DNA of 64,000 nucleotides from Hippopus hippopus (lineage: Eukaryota; Mollusca; Bivalvia; Cardiida; Cardiidae), in NCBI GenBank assembly GCA_946811185.2, contig OX328097.1:9432252-9496251 (forward strand). The letters run 5' to 3'. Numbering within the stretch: the first letter of the stretch is position 1; each line of letters begins with the position of its first letter. Under the pieces are notes generated by a model. That model was given only the letters and a program-made list of their open reading frames with translations, was not told the DNA's origin and did no database searches. The position numbers and the translations under genes are program-made. Positions 12,301 to 27,300 of this stretch are shown here, piece by piece.

Positions 12301-15300
12301 ATATTTAAACTCTACCTGTCCACAAATTTTTAGACTTGTCTTTTGGTAAATAGATATGACAACAAAATTATCAGATTTCAACATAATGAAAAAGCCACTG
12401 CAGAAAAAGACCAAGTGCTTCTAGCATACAATTGCTCCTTCACCCACAATGCCATTTCAAAACAGCTATTAACTGCATGGATGTAAAAATTGATGAATGT
12501 ACAATAAATGATTATTTCTGTGGTTACCATATTTCCTTTGATTTATTTAGTTAATGCCAACACAACAAAGGATTAGGGAAACTATCTAGCCATATCAAAC
12601 TTTAGCTTAACTTTTAACCTGACCACAAATTTTAAGATCTCTTCCATTTGAAACTATACACAGATGACTAATAAACTGTAGCTTCAACAATCCAGTTTGT
12701 ATATGAAGGATATAGAACATTGTGGGAAAGGAAGTTCTGTTCCTCTGGGACAAGCACATTGCTCCTTTTTCCATTATTATTTTCATTTAAAGCAGTCCAC
12801 TGTATGGATTTAAAATGACATAAAACTGAGAAAATGCTGGTTAAACCTTTTTGCACAATGTTTTCTAAAGCTTTCTATCCCAGCTGTTTAAGCTCAGAAT
12901 TGTTTGGTACAAGGTCAAACAGTAGGAAAACTTTCAGATCATGCTGACAGATCGAGAAATTGCTGAACAATAGTAACTTCTCCTTTTGTCTCGATGTCTC
13001 TTAACCCTTTACCACACAATCCAGAGTTAAAATGACCTTGAGAAAGAAAGCTTTTGAAAACATTGTTGGAAAAGGAGAAAATGCTGGTAACCAGCATTTT
13101 CTCCTTTTCCAACAATGTTTTCCACTCTTCCAAAAACAAATTTCAATTTCTGAGTCACATTTATTTTGTAGTCTGCAAATGCTCTCAATTTGAGCAAGTC
13201 TAAACTTTCGTCATTTGGTAACGAGTTAAACATTTCTCCATACAGTATGTAATTAAGAAACATGCATAGACCTACCAATTTCTTTCTTCCTAAAACCTTC
13301 AAAATTATCTTGTAGGAGATCATGTTCAAACAAACAGAAAATCACAAATCATAGCACAAAACCAGAATCTAAATGACTACATATTTCCATGAATACACAC
13401 ACAAAAAGCCCAGACTCTCACCTGATTCTTCTTGTCCAAAAGCTGTACACTAAGCAAGCTGTTTCCAACATTGGTGGAGGTGGCTTGTGGCATTTTCTCC
13501 TCGATCCACAGTTTCTCATCCTCAACATCTCGGACAAATTGGTGGATGAACTTGATCTTGGTAAGCTGGTCTCTCCTCTTTACTAAAGGTTCTTGGATCT
13601 TGGCAAACCTAGAGTTAAAATGTGAAGTCCAATGCCATTACTTCTTTACTGCACAATCCTGTGATTTAACAACCTTAATGAAAAGAGCTTTTTGAAAACA
13701 TGGTGGCAAAAGGAGAAATTAACTAAAGGTTCTTTGATCTTGGCAAAACTGGAGTTGAAACATAAGTTTAATGCTATTAACCCTTTACCATACAATCATG
13801 TGTTTTGACATCCTTAATGAAAAGGGCTTGTTTGAAAACATTGTTGGAAAAGGAGAAAATGCTGGTAACCAGTATTTTCTCTTTTTCACACAATGTTTTG
13901 TACCCGTTCCCAGACAAATAGCATCAATTGAGCCACATTACTAGTTTATATAACCTGGTCAAATTCTTTAAATCTAGACTAGTCTAAATTCTTTTCCCCT
14001 GGTTAAGAGTTAACTCTTTACCACACAATCCCAACTTTTAACGGACACTGAGAAAGAAAGCCTTTGAAAACATCATAAGAAAAGGAGAAAATGCTGGTAA
14101 CCAGCATTTTCTCCTTTTCCTACAATGTTTTCTACCAATCCCAACACAAATTTCAATTTTTCAGTCACATTTATTTTGTTGTCTGCAAATGCTTTCAATT
14201 TGAACTTCCTCAAAAGATGTTTGGCCAAGCTGAAGACTATCCTTTAGGAAATTAATTTTTCAAAACTTGTCATAATTTTAGGAATTATGTTCAGATGTTC
14301 AATCATACAGAAAACAATCTCTATAATCATTCTCTAAACTGAGACAGCAGTACTTTACAAATTATTTCTATACATCCAATTAATTTCCTTAAAAAAAAAA
14401 AAAAACATAAGTAACCACTCTGAAGAGCACACGTTTCAACATATATGAAGACAATCAACCACCCCCTGGAACAGATCTGTATGAAACTACTTTGAAAACA
14501 TCCTGGTAAAGTATGGAAAATTGCCACAAATTCAACTAATATATGAGCCATGTTCTGTGAAAAAGGGGCTTAATGCATCTGCAGAAAGTATTGACCTAGG
14601 TCAACCTGCACAGGCTGACCTGGGCCAAAACTTTTTGCTACTGGTCAATTTCCTGCAAGTCAAAGGACTGGTGTACCTCATGACTCAGTTGGTTGTTAGA
14701 CAAAATAGATTTTATAGATCCATAATTATGTGATAGACACGCTTGATATCAAGCATCACAGAGATACATTAAGCCCCCTTTTGCCAGAGCATGGCTCATA
14801 TCTAAAAGCAAATGAATGTATCATGGCAGAAGGAGAAATTGCTCTGTATGTGTTCAAGTAGAAAAGAGTTGTCTAACCTAACTATTGTGTTAATTCTTCC
14901 TCTACATAATCAAGAACAAACCTTTCAGCAACTGCAGCCTTTCTAGCTTCAATGATAGCTTCTTTCTCCGGTTCAATCTTTTTCACATGTACCATCTGTT
15001 CATCTAGTTCTTTCACTTGCTGTTCTTTCAATTTCATCTGACTTTCCAGGAGCTGAAAATAAAAGTGAAAATGAAAGTGAAAAGTTGTTTTTAAACTTAT
15101 TTACCATAAGTATTTCTTTTGATATTTACCACTGCAGATCCAAGATGAAAAATCACTTTCCATACATTTTGATGATATTCTAAACTGTTGCCAGCAACAT
15201 CTATTGTGATCTCTAACTTGAAAAGCAATGAAGGTATTTATTACACAGACCTCTTATTGTTGATACAAAATCCTAACGACTGAAATCCAGATGACTATGT

Positions 15301-18300
15301 CATCATCCCTATCAATACACATAAACGGATTATCCTGTATTTATCCAAAAAACTATAACCCCAGATTCCAATATAAATGTATCAGCTCTCTATATTGGTA
15401 AAACAGAAATCCGTATCTAAAAGAACCTCAAATTTTAGATGCCAATATTCACCATTTTCAGAAGTTTTCCGTTCATGTCAAATTGTTGAACTAATCCAAT
15501 CTAAGTTCTATAGTATATTATGTCAAAGTCAAATTAAGCCAAAAGCCAAAACTTTGAGTCACTATAAAACTATAACTATAAATCTGAAATACATCCCCAT
15601 TTAATTGATCTTTCACAATACAGCACAAACAGCTTAACTTCAGGGTCACTAGGCTAAATCACACATTCTCAACAAACCTATTTGTGGTTAGACTTGAAAT
15701 TTAACCTTGTAAAAAGCAATTGCTTCTTTTCTGACAATGTTTTAAAAAGCTGTGTAATGTGGAGGCATTAAGTTGTATTTGTATAGCAGTATGTGTACAA
15801 GGTCTTCAGTCTCTTACAGTACATGTATCTGTTTATTCAAAGAATATATAAAATTCATGGCAACAATCTCAAGAGGGAATGATCTTCTCATTTTCTCTCT
15901 GTATGTAAAGATTAACCTTTTACCACACAATCCCGAGTTTTAACGACCTAATGGAAGAGGGCTTCTGAAAACATTTCAGGAAAAGGAGAAAATGCTGGCA
16001 ACCAGCATTTTCTCCTTTTCCCAAAATGTTTTCTACTCTTTCTAAGAAAAGTTACACCACTTAAGCCATGTTCAGATTGTTGCGTGCTAATGCTTTCTAT
16101 ATGCATGGGTCAAAAAATTTCTTGTTTGGTAAGGAGTTAACACACTAACAACTTATCAATTTTGAAAACATACAGAAATTGCTCTTTTGCAACAATGTTT
16201 TCATGCAATTATTTGGATCTTACTTCTACACTCAAAATGTTTGATAAGTTTATTTATTGCTCCCAGTGTTTAATTTCAGGAGGAAATGAGGGAAAAGGCA
16301 ATGCAAATACATCCAATTACCAAAGCTCCTTTCAAACTAAACCTTTCCATGTCAACATAAATCTGTTCAACTTGTTCTGATTCAGAGTTTCAATTAAAAG
16401 ATCAAATACTGTATCATAATTACAGGTTACTGAACTCAATATAAGCAAATTACAGGACACAGAACTAGCAAGTTATCCTCACTCAATATTCATCTTAGAG
16501 ATCTCTATTTCTGAAAGTTTGGCAGAAAATGTAGCCCATAACGGAAACACAAACTTTTTTTTTAAATCTATTGTCACTGAATGGCATTTTACACCCTTTT
16601 CAACATTATTTTAGTCACATCAATTGAATGGTTGATTGAATGGTGTTACGCCGCTTAAAACATTATTTCAGTCATATCATGGTGACAGCTCACATATTCA
16701 CAATTTCCTGGATTTTACCAGTACTAGGCTAGGGCTCTGAAGTGTCTTGTCCAAGAACACTCCCATGAAAAACCCAGCATATTAGGTAGGGCTTGAAACC
16801 CAGGCCCTCAAGGTTACGAGTCCCACACCTAACCACTGAGCCACACAGGACCCCATTAGTCTCATAAAAGCAACAGCTCTCTTGTACATGTATTTCCTTG
16901 GTTTATTCAGTACTAAGTTTGGGCTCTAAATTACCTTGCCAAAAGACAATTAAAAGTTCCAGTGCCTAAGTGAGGTTCAAACCCATGACCTCCTGATTAC
17001 AAAATTCAACTTTGTCAAAGATATTATCCATATAAACAATCTGACAAATGAACATTGGACTGAAAACATGGCCTAAGAAATGCATATATGGTAAAAGTTG
17101 AAGATTCATGTTGATATATCTCCAGAAAACTGTTACTTTCAACAACACTTTGTTAACCTCAAAAGTTTAGGACAACACTACACTAACATCAGTAAGCCAG
17201 ATCAGATATTATCCACACTGAATTGACACAATACATTTAACATTACTGAAGAGGACATAGTTCTTCAAAAAGACAACAGACAAGGAAAGTTTATTCTAAA
17301 CAAAGACTTCAACAAACATAATCACTTCAATATCTGGTCAACCACAGGTAACCTACTTCAGAATCTGCACCACAAAGTTCATGCATTGACTGAAAGTATG
17401 TGTACGATTAAACAGTAATTAAGTCTAGAACATACTACTCTTTCTAACTAAAGTTCCATCAGTTCACTATATTTCTAAATTTAGTTCTGTTCACAGTGCT
17501 TTTGATAAATGAACAACTGCTCTAAAATACCTAATGAATCAATAAAACAAGTAAGATTGTTCTATTGCATAGAAAATACATCTTTCAAAAGAAACTTGGT
17601 CAAAAACTGGCAACTGTATTACAAGTTAAATCAGGCACATGTTCATGAGAAAAAACCTAGTATTTAGGCTGAGTCCCTAAAGTTGACAATTTTGGAATCA
17701 TCATGAAACTTGTTCGTTTGCTTGTAGTACAGTTCTTCATACCTTGGAGAGACCCTATGCAAAGCCTGGAGTTTAAACCTGCGACCCCTGGACATCTAGC
17801 CTTGCCAATTACTACTGAATTCCAGCCAGCAGCAGATGACACTGTTAAAGGTTCTTTGACACACAGAGTAATCATTAACAATGAGCAAGACTTTTTAAAG
17901 CATAAGAATCTTAAATAACTTAACCCTACACCAAACAACGAAACTTTTAGATTGGTCCAAATTCAAATCAATTTCAGATGACAAAATAAACGTGACTAAA
18001 AAATTGGAACTTGTTTAGGGAAGGGTAAAAAACATTGTGGGAAAAGGAGAAAATGCTGGTAACCAGCATTTTCTCCTTTTCCCTAAATGTTTTCAAAAGC
18101 TGTCTGTCTCAAGGTCATTAAAAGTCAACATTGTGTGGTAAAGGATTAACCAAGGCTGAGGCGGTTTTAAAACTGGGTATAAAGTACTTACATTTTGATT
18201 CTGCATCAGAAGGTTGACAGTGGTCAGATCCTTGGCACTTTCTGCCTGTATAATTTGAGATTCTAGCTGGGACACCCAACCATCAATGTCGTCACAACTC

Positions 18301-21300
18301 TGTTCGTAAAGTACAGCCCTTTTGTTCTCGAACAATTTGTCTGCCTTAGCTGAGGTTGTTTGTTCGAGTGTGTCCCATTGCTGGGTCAGGCTGGCTAGGA
18401 TTGGCTCTATCTGTTCCCTAGTCTCTGGCTTCTCTGCCATCAGTTGTTCACCAGCCTGGGGAAATATACCATTTGAAATCATTAAACCATTACTACATAA
18501 ATGTTTTAGCTGTTTACCTGAACCTGACAGTTTCAGAAAATAGTGTGGGAAAAGGAGATATGGATTGTATAAAGAATTTAATCCTTTTCCTCTAATGCTT
18601 TCTATTTAACTGATGAATGACATTTTCCTTTCAATTAATTTCTTATCTTTTGTTTAATTTCAATGTGGGAAAATGAAATTAGAATGTTATAATCATTTAA
18701 AAATGAGCCGTGCTCCGGCAAAAGGGGGCCTAATGCATCTTTATGATGCATTATACCAAGCAAATTATCATACAATATGGATCCAAAAAAATTCATTCAT
18801 TTTATCTAATAAAATGTCTGAATCATGAGGTAGACTGGTCCTTTGTCATGCAGGAAATTGACCAACCAGGTCAATCTGCACTGACTACACAGTCTGACCT
18901 GGTCAGTACTTTTTGCAGATGCATAAAGCCCCCTTTTCAAAGGATATGGCTTAAATTATTTTGATTAACTCGAATTGTTTGAAACACTCTCCTCTAACTT
19001 TGGTGAAGGAAGCAGCAGGCATGTATTTGCAGACAACAAATTAGATGCTACTAAAATGATGGGATTTGTCTTTGAAACATCAAAAAACTTAATGGAAAAG
19101 GGAGAAAATACTGGTTACCAGCATTTTCTCCTTTTCCAACAATGTTTTCAAAAGCCTTCTTTCTTGGGGTTGTTAAAAACAAGCGATTGTTTGGTAAAAG
19201 AGAAATACCTGTTGAAGTCGCAGAAGCCTGTCCTTGTTTGCAGCAATTTCTCTCTCAAACGCTTGATGGCGCAAGTATTTGCTATGTAAGTTCTTTGCGT
19301 CTCTGTAGGTCTCGTCCTCCGCAGCGGCCATCTTATCATGCAACCAGTCTCTAAGCTGTTAATAAATACAAAGAAAATTCATTTTATTAGCGAAACAAAA
19401 ATATAACCCCAAAAAAAGGACACTTATTGCAGAGTACCTTTGTCAGTTAATAAAGCATATATTTATGTCATTTTTTTTTTGCCACTTGGATTATACTAAG
19501 ATTGTGGGTAAATGTTAATCTATGCATAGTGAACTTCAACATACTTTGCCACTGGGAAAGACAAGGATCAGCCTTCACATCTATGTAGGCTTAATTTGAA
19601 CTACTGTCATAAATACTTAATCTTTCTGCTAATCAATAGTTATGCTGATCATAAACGCTGATTAGTTTCCATTCAGCAGAATAAAAGCATTAAAAAAAAA
19701 TGTGCTGGTTTGCAATTTCTTCTATCTTACCCAGTTGCCTTTCAAAGACAACGAAACAACTTACAATTTTTTACAGGACAAGATTTTGCTCTAGTCAGTA
19801 TTTGAATCATCTGCAGACAGCAAATTAACTGTGCCCAAAATGATGAAATTTGCTTTGGAAGGGTCAGAAAACATTGTGGGAAAATGCTGGTTACATGCAT
19901 TTTCTCCTTTACCAACAATGTTTTTTTTTAATGCTCTCTTTTTCAGGAACATTAAAACTGGATTGTAAAGCAAAGGATTAAACTGTCTCAAGCTGTTATA
20001 AAATATTTTCACTCTGATATTCTCGAACATATTTTTCTTGGAAATTTTACAAGTATGCTATCCCTTTGCCAAACAATACCAAGTTTTAACGACCCTGAGA
20101 AGGAAGGCTTTTGAAAACTTTGTGAGAAAAGGAGAAAATGCTGATGACCAGCATTTTCTCTTTTTCCCATGATGTTTTCTACCCTATCAGAGACAGTTTC
20201 CATCATTTGAGCCAAATTTTATTTGTTGTTAGCAAGTGTTTTTAACTTGTACCAGTCTAGAATTAGGTAAAGAGCTATATAAAATTAAGGAAGTTTACTG
20301 CCTTTGCACCCAGGGCTGTTCTCTACCTTTGATAATAATATTTAAAAAACTAACCTCGTCACATTCTTGCAGGAATTGTTGCAGTAAAAGTTGGTCTTTG
20401 AGTCTCTCCAGCTGCTCATCTGCTCTCTGTCTGTTAGCATTTCTCCTGTAAAAGAAGATTATATGTCCTGTTATGTATTAGCACACGACAAAACTGTAGA
20501 CTTGTAAAAACTGAAAGCATTAGCCGCCCACTAATAAACTATGGCTAGAATAATTTGTTTCATCTCTAAAAGGGTAGAAAACAATTATGCTTAACACATT
20601 CCTGTGTCTGTAGCTTTTTTAACTTTTTAGCAAGCGACAACATTTTACACCAGTCCATACTGTATACGTGGATATATATGTGTCAAAAAATTTCAGATTA
20701 TGGACACTTTTTGTATGTTATTTGTTGGTATACTTGTGGTAAAATACGCGTACAGAAAAGTTTGCAAATTTTTTTAATTCCCGAAATCGCAAAAATTTCC
20801 ACATCGCAAAAATTTCCACTTATACAGTATTCCAAGCATTTGCAGACAACAAAATATAAGTGACTCAAAAATTGAAATTTGTTTTAGGAAGAGTAGAAAA
20901 CATTGTGGGAAGAGGAGAAAACCTTGATTACAAGCATTTTCTTCTTTTCTCACTATGTTTTCATAGGCTTTCTTTCTCAGGGTCATTAAAAGTTGGAATT
21001 GTGTGGTAAACGGTTAAATCTATACACACAACAAAATTTTTGACTTGTCCAAATTGAGAGCATTTGCATACTGGAAGATAAACGTGACTCTGAAAGTTAG
21101 ATATGTTTCTGGAAGGGTATAAAATATTGTATGAAAAAGGAGAAAATGCTGGTTTTACAATCTCCAGTTTTAATGACCCTGAGGAATAAGGCTTTTGAAA
21201 ACATTGTGGGAAAAGGAGAAAATACTGGTAACCAGCATTTTCTCTTTTTCCCACAATATTTTCTACCCTTTCAAAGATGAAGGTCATTTTAATCCACATT

Positions 21301-24300
21301 TGTCATCTGCAAATACTTTCAATTTAAATTGTCTAAAACAGTTTGTCATTTGGTAAAGATTAAACGCATCCAAATACATCTAATTACGAACATTAAATAT
21401 CTGTATTGATAAGAAGTACCTTTCATTAATATTTTCAGCCTTCTTGTGTACCTTATCTGCAGCATAGTGGTTGTCATCGATAAGTTTGCCTGCAAATGTA
21501 AGAACAGCATTGATCTTTTCATCGTTGGCATCCATGGTCGTGATAAAGGCTTCATGTCGCTTGATGAGGTTTTCAGCTGCCTCCAAGGTATTCTGTAATC
21601 AAATAGAACATGGTTTACCAGTTTGAACATGGTTTACTATTGCATAAATTACTGAAACATGATTTATTATTGCTACTATCATTGAAAACAAATATCTATA
21701 AAAGTGTATGGCCACAGTCATAGTAACATTTGTGAATGTACTAAGTTCTTATTTGTTCAAGCATACTGTAGTTTTGAATTTAGATATGCAGCTTCAAAGT
21801 ATCCATTGATAGGTATACCATGCCTATGCAAAAAAGCATACAAGCAATAAAGATTACTTATTAAAAGTATCAGAACTGCTGGTGCACCTTTTTCTAGGAA
21901 ATATTCTGATTCAAGTTTTAGACTAAATGACCTAAAGTACTTCAGGAAACAGTCTCAAACAACAAAAATGGCAAAAGTAATATTTTTAACCTTACCCTCA
22001 CAATCCTGAGTTTTAACAAACCTGAAGAACAAGAGTTTAAAAACGTTGTTGGAAAGGAGACGCATGTTTTTGATTACCAACATTTTAGATGGATGTTTTC
22101 TACATCTTCTGCTCTAAAATTATGTCAGTGCGCAATGAATTAACCCTTTACCAGACGACAAAATTTTAGACCTGTCCAAATTAAAAGCATTTGTAGATGA
22201 CAGTTTTAACGTGGCTCATATGAAATAATTTTTCTTTGATAGGGTAGAAAACATTGTGGGAAAAGGAGAAAATGCTGGTAACCAGCATTTTCTCCTTTTC
22301 CCACAATGTTTCCAAAAGCCTTCTCTTTTAGGGGGCGTTAAAAGTCGTCATTGTGTGGTAAAGGGTTAACTCTTCACTACACAATCACCTGCAGAAAAAG
22401 GCTTTTGAAAATATGAGAAATGCTGGTCACCAGCATCTTCTCCTTTTCCAACAATGTTTTTTAACCCTGTCCAAGACATATCTCAACATATTTGTCATAT
22501 CTGATTTGTCCCCTGCGAACACTTTTGACAAGTCTACAATTTCTTGTGTGCCATAAAGCCAACCATTGACGCATTCTAAGTGTCATATACACACATACCT
22601 TCAAAATTAAGATGCAGCATTATACATCTGTAACATCTAAGGCTACTAAATGTGCTCAAGACAATGATGATGGGACAAAACAAATTGTACAATGACAGAC
22701 ATTTAGAAAATTATAATCTCATTTAAAAAAGCTTTCTTATCAAAACAAAACATACAATTTACCACATACCTTCAAAATTAAGATTAAGCATTATACTTTT
22801 TGTAAAATCTAACGCTACTAATTGTGCTCAAGACAATGTTGATGGAACTAAACAAATGGTACAATGACAGACATTTAGAAAATTATGATCTCATTAAAAA
22901 TAGCTTTCTTCTCAAAACAAAACATACAATTTACCAGCACAAAAAAGCAAAACAAAAAAGCCTTTGGACAAAAAGAAAGCAGTACTACGTAAAAAAAGAA
23001 AGACATTACTGCATGACACCAATAATGAACCTTAACCCATTGAATAAATCAAATAACATTTCCAGAAAATAATATACACAAATTTTTTTCGAACTTTATT
23101 TTTACAGGAAAATTTTCACAGTGTCTTACAAAATCACATCAAGTCAAGCCAAACAGCCCGAACGATTGCCACCAGTGCATCTATCCATGCCCTCCTGGAG
23201 TTTCCTTTACCAGTACTCTGCACAATATTCTTTCCAAGCCACTGGCTGCTTTCCCGCATAACAATTGTCAAAACAATGGTCAGTGCTGATAGACAATTTA
23301 ATCCTGTGGCAATGACTATCATCAATCCTCAGAAAGAAATTGGCAGGTCCGGGGATCGAACCAGTGACCCCCCGTTCTCAAGTCCTAGACAGCCCGAAGG
23401 TTCATATTTCTCCTTATTATAGATATTTTCTGATCCATTTGCAATCAGCAATCCATAAACTACTTTAACTCTTTATGATACAATCCCAAGTTGTAAAGAC
23501 CCTGAGAAAGATGCCTTTTGAAGACATTGTGAAAAAAGGAGAAAATGCTAGTAACCAGCATTTTCTCCTTTTTGCACAGTGTTTTCTACCCTTTTACAAA
23601 CAGTTTTTATCAATTCAACCACATCTGATTTGTCGTCTGCAAATGCTTTCCATATGGACATGTCTAAAATTTTGTCGTTTGGTAAAGGAATAGCTTGCAA
23701 TAAAATGTTTTCCCTTTGTCATCCTGAACGTGACCATCTCTGCAAACAAAATTAATTCATTCCTGTATCTTTGCTTTTCATCTGTCACAAAACTAGGCAA
23801 ATAAATAAAACTGATTTCACTATGATTTCATGCCATGACCCTTGATCATAAATGGATGTCAATGAGAATAACTTCATTTACAACAAATACCCTGCGGTAC
23901 AAAAATGAAAATATAGGAATCAACAAATCCTTTCATATTTACTTGTAAAAAACCCCTTAACTCTTTACCATGGTATCCCGAGTTTTAACATCCCTGTGGA
24001 GAAAGCCTTTGTAAACCTTGTGGGAGAAGGTGAAAATGCTGGTAACCAGCATTTTCTCCTTTAACCACAGGGTTTTTCTTCAATTTTACAGACAATAACC
24101 TTCATTTCAGCTAAATTTAATATGTTGTCTATCAATGCTTTCAACTTGGACCAGTCAAAAACTTAGTGGTTTGGTAATGAGTTAAATATGGGGGCATTTT
24201 CTTGGTGCACATTTTCTGATGACAGGTTGGTAAACAGAATTTTGATTAACTCTTTGTTAGAAGAGAAAATTTTAGACATGTCTAAAATAAAAGCATCTGC

Positions 24301-27300
24301 AGATGACAAATTAAATGTAGTGTAAATGATGGGTTTTGTTTTGAAAGGGGTAGAAAAAACATTGTAAGAAAATGGTTATGAGCATTCTGTCCTTTTCCCA
24401 GAATGTTTTCAAAAGCTTTATTCTTCAATGTCATTAAAATACAGGATTATATGGTAAAGAGTTAAATAAAGTAAAATCTTCATTCTCACTGACAGGTTTT
24501 GTAGAGTGTTACTATATGATACAAGCCATTTTCCAGGAAAAAATAAAAACTCCCCATTCCTCCAAACCTAACACATGTTTAAATGCTAGGGCTGTCCTGA
24601 TACTTTCCATTGAAATAATTTTTTTTTTGTATCATGACAAGGAAATACACGAACAAAATTATATTCATGTCTACATGAATGAAAGCTCTTGAAAGCTTTA
24701 CTGGAATATGAATAATCACTGCTACTGCCCAAATGCTTTTTTCCCCAGGCAAATACTCTCCACACCATTTCTGAATTTCTCATTACTTGATTTCTTAACT
24801 TACATTTCTTTGGGGTGAGAAAAAGCTTTATGATTATTACTTTGGCAATATTTTTTTGGATGTTAAAAACTCCTTAAAAACTGACAAAGTACATTGGACA
24901 CAATACATTTTTGCAGTTTCATCTGCAACATTACAGGTGCAAATGATAAGAATAATGATATGCAAATCTCCTTCTATACAGCCCTTTGTTTCATGTTACA
25001 GAGTAAATTAAAATTAAGTCATTATACAGTTACACGTTCTTTCCTGGATACTCTCTAAGCCAGCACAGTCTCATATTCATGTGAGTGGCCCTCTGGGAAA
25101 AGAGGGTTTAATGCATCTTTGTAATACATTGTACCAAGCAAGTTTAACTCATTACCAAACGACAATATTTTAGGCTTGTCCAAATCAAAAGCATTTGCAG
25201 ACGAGATAATAAAAGTGAATGAAAATTTGAAATTTGCTTTGTGAAGAGTAGAAAACATTGTGGGAAAAGGAGAAAATGCTGGTTACCAGCATTTTCTCCT
25301 TTTCCCACAATGTTTTCTAAAGGCTTATTTCTCAGGGTCGTCAAAAGTAGGGATTGAGTGGTAATGGGTTAAGCATTAATATAGATTCTTTTTGTCTAAT
25401 CACAAGGCTTAATCATGAAGTAGAATGTTCCTTTGACAAGCTAAAAATTTACCGATAGCAAAAAGTTCAAATCCTGTCCGCCTGCACAGACTATGCAGGT
25501 TGACCTGAATCTGTACTTTTTGCTGATGCATTAACCCAGAATTTTACAGAAATTTCACACTCACCTATAAAATTAACTAGAGGATAAAACATCCTAAGTT
25601 GAGATTCAGTTAGGTGGTAACATAAAAATCTTACGCACTAACATGAAAATCAACTATAGATACTTAAAAAAAGCATATGTAGTACATATTCCATGTGCAG
25701 GACTTTTCTCCTGTTTGATAAAAAATCAAAGGTGGACAGGAGAAGATTAAAAAAAAATATTCCTTTCTCAGAGGTATATCTGAAATCATAACTAAATGAT
25801 TTTAACAGCAACCTGTCATAATAAACTGAAATTAAATTGGATCAAGGAAAAAATAAATAAAATGAAGCATCTACACTAATTTTTCCTGGAAACTGCTTAT
25901 TTACCTTTGTGTCAATTAATCCTAGTGCATTCTATGAGTGAAAATGATACATGAAGATAGAGTATATAATATGGTTGACAATGGGAGATAATGTTGTCTA
26001 AATGAACAGTTCTGTTAAAGGCCCAACAGTGGCCAAAGTAAACAATATGCGGGTGATCAAATACATTTAAATCTAAGTTGTACAATTTAAAAGTATTGAA
26101 ATTATTGTGGAGATGGCAATCTCTCATTGAACTATCATTCCATGTGTTAGTCGCTGGCAGAAAAATGAATTTTAAAACAAGGTAAAAAGTAAACAAAAGA
26201 TGGAGTGACCTTGCAACTTTTGACTCAGTTTAAAATTCATTTTTCAGCCAGCAAATAATCCTTGGACTGACTCTATAATAATAGATTATCATCTTCATAA
26301 TTATTTCCATACTTTAGAATGGTACAATTTAAATTCAAAATGTGAAATGATAAATCTTGCTGTCTTGAGTATGAGAAAAAGTACATTTAAAGTATGTAAC
26401 AATCATACAACAAATTCAGATCAAAAGTTCAGAGCAGCCAAGAAGCTAAAATCATGACATAACAGACAGACATAATGAATTTGAATGAAGAAGCAACAGC
26501 ATTAGCCATGAAGAAGAGTAGTTTCTATTTGACTTACTGTCCTTATTTCTTCAACAGCCTGTTGCCATTGGTAAGTTAAGAAATATAATTTTCATAAGAA
26601 ACATACTGACCCATAAGCTGCTAAAGCGAGACTCGTGAAGCACTTTGCGGACAGTGCAGATTAAGATTTGGCTGCACAAAACGTGCAGTCTGATCTTGAA
26701 TCTACACTGTCCGATACAATATTTTTCCCAGTGAAATAAAATTTGAAATTGCAATACACTGGTTTTCACTATCGAGTAGAAATTTTAGTTTCATTTACTA
26801 AGCAGTTTAAGGCTTCAGTTGTCTGACAACCCATGCTTTTGATTCACTTTTAACTTTTTCAGATCCAAATATCTTGTCATCAATTCCATACATGTACAAA
26901 TATAAGAATCAAATCATAAATGCAATTCATGTTTTGGCAAATAACAATCCCCTTAGATTCACAGAGAATTCATATCTACTAAAATGAACAGGATACCAGT
27001 CCTGCATGAGCATCAGTACATAGTACATATAAAGATCAGACTGCAGAAAATGTATGATCAGATCTTTGATTAACACAAATCTGAGATATAACATTTGACG
27101 TTTTTACGCAAAACCCTTGAAACTGCAATAATTTTGTTTTTTCTACTGCAAGAAACATCAAATTTATGTACTTAGTGATCTACTGGGTTGGTTCCTTACA
27201 TTTTAAAATACATTTTAATCCTTAGACCGCCAAAACAAAAACTCAGAAAACTCAAGTATACAAACAAGACCCAAATTTTTCCAATACAATGGTTGCTTAT

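Noticed and set aside
14383..14404. Poly-A run as a processed pseudogene tail
   Set aside because: No coding-like sequence precedes it on either strand.
16978..17002. tRNA genes suggested by A/B-box-like motifs in SINE heads
   Set aside because: No complete cloverleaf could be traced; bodies and repeat context show retroposed SINEs.
23134..23325. Minus-strand frame in the 6.15 kb intron
   Set aside because: It lies inside a SINE1 copy.
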